The notes beneath the pieces are model-generated. The model was not told where the DNA came from. It did not search any database and saw only the letters and a list, made by a program, of their open reading frames with translations. Below are positions 59,818 to 64,000 of a DNA stretch of 64,000 bases, one piece after another. This DNA is from JBHIYN01 sp041984235 (GTDB lineage: Bacteria > Pseudomonadota > Gammaproteobacteria > Ga0077536), in the NCBI GenBank assembly GCA_041984235.1, contig JBHIYN010000004.1, positions 124,001 through 188,000 of the forward strand, written 5' to 3'. Position numbers and translations under genes: made by a program. Position 1 is the first letter of the stretch. The number at the start of each line of letters is the position of its first letter.

Positions 59818-61395
59818 ATGACCCTGCTGACCGACATCGACGACCTGGCCGCGCTGCCGGCCGCGTTCTCGCGCGAAGCGCTGTGGGCGCTGTTCGACGG
59901 CGACCGCGAGCGCATGAACCTGGCCCACGAATGCCTCGACCGCCACCGCGGCGGTGGCCCCGCAATCAGCGTGAAGCACGCTGACGGCCACCTCGAGCAT
60001 CTCGACTACGACCAGCTCGCTAACGCCAGCAGCCGCTTCGCGCACTGGCTGGAAGGATGCGGGATCGGCCGCGGCGAACGGGTCGCGATCATGCTCGAGC
60101 CCGGGCTTGCTTTCTATGCCAGCCTGTTCGGCGCGATCAAGCGCGGCGCCGTGGCGGTACCGCTGTTCACCCTGTTCGGACCTGACGGCCTGGCGCTGCG
60201 CATCGAGGATTGTCAGCCGGCGGTGATCGTGACCGGCGGCGACGCCGCCGCGCTTGGCCGACAGTTCCCGCGCTCGCAGGTGGTCACGGCCGACGCCGAA
60301 TTCCTGCGCGGCCTGGAATCCCTGCCGGCACACTACGAGTGGTCCACGGCGGCACGGGATCTGTCCGTGTTCCAGTACACCTCCGGCACCACGCGCGCCC
60401 TGCCCGAAGCGGTACGGCACACCCAGCGATCGGTGGTCACGCTCATGATCGCCGCGCTCTACGGGGTCGGTCTGCGCCCCGGCGACCGTTACTTCTGCCC
60501 GTCGTCGCCGGCCTGGGGGCACGGCCTGTGGCACGGCACCATCGCACCACTCGCGCTCGGTATTCACATCGGCGCCTATGCCGGGCGCTTCGATGCAACG
60601 CGCGTTCTCGAAGCGCTGGAGGAGCTCGCGATCGACAATTTCGCGGCCGCTTCCACCGTCTACCGCATGTTGCGCAATGCCGGCCGGCGCGACCACTACG
60701 ACATCAGGCTGAGGAAGTGCTCGTTCACCGGGGAGCCGCTGGACACGGGGACCTTCGACTGGATCGTGGAAGCTTTCGGCGTCGCGCCGGCGAGCATGTA
60801 CGGGACCACGGAGGTCGGTGTGATCATGGTCGACTACCCCGGCATGCACGGACACAGCGTGCGCCGCGGCGCACTCGGCAAGCCGGCGCCGGGTAACGAG
60901 GTCGCCATACTCGACGCGGACGGCGGCATCGCCGCGGTCGACGAGATTGGTGAGATTGCCGTGCGCCGGGGGGACAGCTGGTTTCGCGTCAAGGATTTCG
61001 GGCGGCGTGACGCCGACGGTTACTTCTACCACGCCGGCCGCGCCGACGACGTCATCATTTCGGGTGGCTGGACCATGAGCGCGGTCGAGATCGAGAACAC
61101 CCTGCTGACCCATCCGGCGGTCGCGGAAGCCGCCGTGATCGGCGTTGCGGACGCGCTGCGCGGCCAGGTCGCGCGCGCCTGCGTAGTGTTGCGTGAGGGT
61201 GCCCGGGCGACCGTCAGCGATCTGCAGCAGCACCTGAAGACGCGGCTGTCGCGTCACGAGTACCCGCGCGAGGTCGAATTCCTGCCGGCGTTGCCGAAGA
61301 CGCCGGCGGGCAAGGTCGACCGCAAGACGCTGCGCGAGCGTGCTGCTTCGACCGCCCATGACACATCCAACACGCACGGAGAACCCGGCGCATGA
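59818..61395 (+). CDS. Acyl-CoA synthetase (ANL family) with altered P-loop
   Basis: 525 residues. The adenylation motif begins YTSGTTRALPEAVRHTQ (Tyr187 onward): the usual GxPKG is RALPEA, with Arg193 and Glu197. This is close to a recurring subgroup (SGTTRELPEA) of CoA synthetases and not necessarily a defect. YGTTEVG, YHAGRADDVIISGGWTMSAVEIE and the catalytic lysine in KTPAGKVDRKTLRE complete the family set. Acid + ATP + CoA to acyl-CoA is expected. The start ATG 59818 has no strong site; the frame open upstream is not conserved. The stop overlaps the next ATG (ATGA 61392). Confidence 0.9.
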   Translation: MTLLTDIDDLAALPAAFSREALWALFDGDRERMNLAHECLDRHRGGGPAISVKHADGHLEHLDYDQLANASSRFAHWLEGCGIGRGERVAIMLEPGLAFYASLFGAIKRGAVAVPLFTLFGPDGLALRIEDCQPAVIVTGGDAAALGRQFPRSQVVTADAEFLRGLESLPAHYEWSTAARDLSVFQYTSGTTRALPEAVRHTQRSVVTLMIAALYGVGLRPGDRYFCPSSPAWGHGLWHGTIAPLALGIHIGAYAGRFDATRVLEALEELAIDNFAAASTVYRMLRNAGRRDHYDIRLRKCSFTGEPLDTGTFDWIVEAFGVAPASMYGTTEVGVIMVDYPGMHGHSVRRGALGKPAPGNEVAILDADGGIAAVDEIGEIAVRRGDSWFRVKDFGRRDADGYFYHAGRADDVIISGGWTMSAVEIENTLLTHPAVAEAAVIGVADALRGQVARACVVLREGARATVSDLQQHLKTRLSRHEYPREVEFLPALPKTPAGKVDRKTLRERAASTAHDTSNTHGEPGA

Positions 61396-62531
61396 CTGAA
61401 TCCCTGACCCGCGAGTTCGTCGGCATCACCGACGCCGCGCTCGACGATCTGCGGCGCCGTATCGGCGTCCGTATCACGCATACCCTGGAGCCGTGGTGCC
61501 ACGAGGCCACGCGCGACAACATTCGCCATTACGCCCACGGCATTGGTGACGACAACCCGCTGTGGTGTGATCCCGACTACGCCCGCACCACGCCCTACGG
61601 CGACGTCATCGCGCCGCCGTCGTTCATCTTCGCCTGCAGTCGTATCGTCAGCGGCTACGTCGGCGGCCTGCCCGGCGTGCACGCAATGTTCGCCGGCTGT
61701 GACTTCACCTGGATGAAGCCGATCCGCCGCAACGCGGAGATCACGACCGAGGCCTGGCTGAAGGATTTGATCGAACATGAAACGCGCTTCGCAGGGCGCT
61801 CGGTACAGCAGGTCTACCACGTCGATTTCTACGACGACAGCGGTGACCAGCTCGCCGCCGCGGACTCCTGGTGCTTCCGCACCGATCGCGACATCGCGCG
61901 CGAAGCCGGCACCAAGTACACGGCCCTGAAGAACCGGCCGCCGCGCGTCTACACGGAAGCAGAGCTGGAAGAACATGCCGCGTTGTATGCGGCCGAGCGG
62001 ATCCGCGGTGCCACGCCGCGCTATTTCGACGAGGTCGAAGTCGGTGAAAAGCTGCCGACCATGGCCAAGGGGCCGATGACGGTAACCGGCTTCATCTGCT
62101 ATGCGCAGGGCTGGGGCGGCCTCTATATTCGCGCCAACAAGCTCGCCTGGCAGATGCAGTCGCGTCATCCCGCGACCGGCATTCCCAATCGTCACGGCAT
62201 CCCCGACTGCCCGGAGCGCGTGCACTGGGAGGAGGAGTTCGCGCACAAGGTCGGCGCGCCGGGCGCCTATGACTACGGACCGGAGCGTTGCTCATGGCTG
62301 TCGCACCTGGTCACCAACTGGATCGGGGACGCCGGCCAGCTGGTACACCTGTACAGCGAGATCCGGCGCCATAACCCGGCCGGCGACCTGCTCACCATCG
62401 ACGGCCAGGTCAGCGCCAAGCGCGAGGAGGGCGGCCGCCACCTGGTCGATTTCGAGCTCGAGGCGTACAACCAGGACGGCGAGCTGTCCTGTCGCGGCAC
62501 GGCCACGGCGGCATTGCCGGCGCGCCGCTGA
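61392..62531 (+). CDS. FAS1-like/MaoC double hot-dog dehydratase
   Basis: 379 residues. The N-terminal half (RHYAHGIGDDNPLWCDPDYA and VIAPPSFIFACSRIV) is a FAS1-like dehydratase domain with the catalytic D-x-N-P-x-(W) pattern; the second half (YFDEVEVGEKLPTMAKGPMT, then GPERCSWLSHLVTNWIGDAG) is a second hot-dog domain. Such proteins hydrate or dehydrate enoyl-CoAs, commonly encoded beside CoA ligases for cyclic or aromatic acids. It is translationally coupled with the ligase by ATGA. The convergent MFS transporter ends 18 bp away. The substrate cannot be told. Confidence 0.85.
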   Translation: MTESLTREFVGITDAALDDLRRRIGVRITHTLEPWCHEATRDNIRHYAHGIGDDNPLWCDPDYARTTPYGDVIAPPSFIFACSRIVSGYVGGLPGVHAMFAGCDFTWMKPIRRNAEITTEAWLKDLIEHETRFAGRSVQQVYHVDFYDDSGDQLAAADSWCFRTDRDIAREAGTKYTALKNRPPRVYTEAELEEHAALYAAERIRGATPRYFDEVEVGEKLPTMAKGPMTVTGFICYAQGWGGLYIRANKLAWQMQSRHPATGIPNRHGIPDCPERVHWEEEFAHKVGAPGAYDYGPERCSWLSHLVTNWIGDAGQLVHLYSEIRRHNPAGDLLTIDGQVSAKREEGGRHLVDFELEAYNQDGELSCRGTATAALPARR

Positions 62532-62549
62532 GCGCCGCCGACACGCCGT

Positions 62550-63962
62550 TCAGCGACGCAGCGCGGCCAGGCGGGCCAGGTTGTCCGCGTGACGTGCGCG
62601 ATCGATGCGGTAGAAACACAGCACGCCGATGGCGACGGCGTAGAACAGCCACAGCACCGGTACGAAACCGAGGGCCAGGGCGTCCAGTGCCGCGGCCGGC
62701 ACTTCGCCGGCCGCGGCCGCCGCGGGGAACTCCGCCCACTTCAGAATTTGCCCGGCGACCAGTACGCCGAGCCCGTTGACCGCTTTCTGCGAGAAGCTGC
62801 TGGCGGCGAAGAAGGTGCCCTCGGAACGACGCCCGGTGTCCAGCTCGCTGTCCTCGACCACGTCCGCCATCATCGCCGCGGCGAGGATGGCGGCGCCGAT
62901 CATGATTGCCACGTCGACCGTGTAGAACGCCATCAGCGTGTAGTAGAGCGCGCTGGTGCCGTTGGCCGGGAACAGGTCGAGCAGGCGCAGCACGATGGGC
63001 AGAGGCGTGAGTACCAGCGCGAGCACGCTGAGCGCGATGGTCGCGTGCTTCTTGCCGTAACGCGCAGACAGGCGCGGCGCCAGCAGCAGCGCGGCCAGCG
63101 CGGAGAGGAAATAGGGGATCTGCAGCAAGCCGATCTGCTGCGTGGTCAGGGCCCAGAAATGCCGCGCGAAGTAGATACTGAGGCTGGTGTTGACCCCGGC
63201 CGCCATGGCCGTGAACAGGGCCGACACGAACAGCGCCAGGAAGGCGCGGTTGGAGAGCGTCTCGCGCAGCTCGCGCACGATGCGGCCCGGCCGCGGCGCG
63301 CGCCGTGGCGGGGGCGCACGCAGGCGCGGGATGTGGCGGTGGGTGCCGAGCGCGGAGACGTAGATCGACACCACGATCACGATTGCAGCGGTCAGGCCGT
63401 AGCTGCGCCAGCCCTCGGTATAGGCGAGCCCGCCTTTCGCTTCCGGCAGGAACACCAGGTAGACCAGCACCGCCATCACCAGGCCGCCCCACCAGCCGAA
63501 GAAGAAGCGCAGGCTCATGAAGCGGGTGCGCTGGTCGTAATCCGCGGTGAGCTCGGCGACCAGCGCGGTCGACGGGATCTCGTAGAAGGTGAGCACGGTA
63601 CGGATCAGGATGGCCAGGCTCACGAACCAGACGAACAGCGCTTCCTGGCTCCATGCCGGCGGCGCCCACAGGAAGTAGTAGGCGAGCGCCGCGGGCACGC
63701 CGGCCGCGTACATCAGCGGGTGGCGGCGCCCCCAGCGCGAGCGCAGGTTGTCGGAGTAATAGCCGACCAGGGGATCGGAGATGGCGTCGACCAGCAGGGC
63801 GAGGAAGATGCCGAACGACACCCATTGTGCCGGCAGGCCCACCACCTGGCTGTAGAAGAACAGCAGCAGGTAGTTGAAGCCGTTCTGCTTGGCGCCGTAG
63901 GCGACCGCACCGAAGCCGTAGTAGAGGCGGGTGCTGAGAGCGGTCGGGGAGGTCTCGGTCAT
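62550..63962 (-). CDS. GPH-type MFS transporter (MelB-like symporter)
   Basis: 470 residues with about twelve helices. The N-terminus has LYYGFGAVAYGAKQNGFNYLLLFFYSQVVGL and DAISDPLVGYYSDN, the GPH cation-binding segment, followed by RWGRRHPLMYAAG, the loop 2-3 motif, and EIPSTALVAELTADYDQRTRF, the loop 4-5 motif with conserved acid and basic residues. GPH carriers take up sugars, glucuronides or other polar solutes with Na+ or H+. Here the neighbours suggest import of a carboxylic acid or its conjugate, inference only. It starts near the right edge and reads leftward; no ribosome site is checked beyond the edge. Confidence 0.87.
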   Translation of the reverse strand: MTETSPTALSTRLYYGFGAVAYGAKQNGFNYLLLFFYSQVVGLPAQWVSFGIFLALLVDAISDPLVGYYSDNLRSRWGRRHPLMYAAGVPAALAYYFLWAPPAWSQEALFVWFVSLAILIRTVLTFYEIPSTALVAELTADYDQRTRFMSLRFFFGWWGGLVMAVLVYLVFLPEAKGGLAYTEGWRSYGLTAAIVIVVSIYVSALGTHRHIPRLRAPPPRRAPRPGRIVRELRETLSNRAFLALFVSALFTAMAAGVNTSLSIYFARHFWALTTQQIGLLQIPYFLSALAALLLAPRLSARYGKKHATIALSVLALVLTPLPIVLRLLDLFPANGTSALYYTLMAFYTVDVAIMIGAAILAAAMMADVVEDSELDTGRRSEGTFFAASSFSQKAVNGLGVLVAGQILKWAEFPAAAAAGEVPAAALDALALGFVPVLWLFYAVAIGVLCFYRIDRARHADNLARLAALRR

Positions 63963-64000
63963 GGCGCTGCCGGTGTCGCCGCCGCGGGCGGAGCCGCACT

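Overview
The window is very GC-rich, carries dense genes with many 4-bp ATGA overlaps, and shows no tRNA, rRNA, insertion sequence, CRISPR array or prophage gene. Gene content (glycine cleavage system, RNase J-type nuclease, DUF1302/DUF1329/RND cluster, many acyl-CoA enzymes) points to a free-living, aerobic, lipid- or hydrocarbon-degrading proteobacterium, probably gammaproteobacterial; the lineage is inference. No gene-free stretch exceeds 300 bases; the longest (30665-30945, 36887-37158, 48774-49066) are described in the list.

Layout. 1-6546: the 3' part of an RNase J-like gene, then a leftward run of CaiB-type CoA transferase, D-aminoacylase-type amidohydrolase, nitroreductase and beta-lactamase-fold serine hydrolase. 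6673-8974: a four-gene operon of two DUF1538 membrane subunits, a PII-like protein and a CBS-pair protein, which looks like a regulated ion transporter. 8984-15220: a DOPA-dioxygenase-like protein, then a rightward series ending in an acyl-CoA ligase, a DUF6285-like protein and a phosphotransferase lacking its usual catalytic Asp. 15252-23945: sulfotransferase, metallo-hydrolase lipoprotein, an unusual two-domain hydrolase, two tandem HSL-type esterases, and a coupled HEAGH metallopeptidase/ATP-grasp pair. 23907-30664 (leftward): RND transporter, LolA-like protein, DUF1329 and DUF1302 proteins, a probable export route for a lipophilic compound to the outer membrane.

30946-36886: gcvT-gcvH-gcvP, a MaoC hydratase and a luciferase-like oxidoreductase. 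37159-41715: a cyclic-diphosphoglycerate-synthetase-like NTPase, tail-to-tail with carbamate kinase, then an aminotransferase and a GlxA-type regulator. 41878-47891: the most interesting block. It holds a glutathione transferase, an unrecognised 594-residue protein translationally coupled to a stand-alone LarC C-terminal-like domain, a tiny His-containing membrane protein, and larC-larE-larB for the nickel-pincer (NPN) cofactor. No LarA racemase lies in the window, so the client of the cofactor is open.

47970-53866: small unknown genes, a PPOX flavoprotein and a five-PAS GGDEF-EAL protein. 54068-63962: Bcr/CflA-type efflux MFS, then a catabolic cluster of enoyl-CoA hydratase, two acyl-CoA dehydrogenases, phytanoyl-CoA-type dioxygenase, acyl-CoA ligase, hot-dog dehydratase and a GPH-type symporter. 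Together these suggest uptake, activation and beta-oxidation-like breakdown of an unidentified carboxylic acid.
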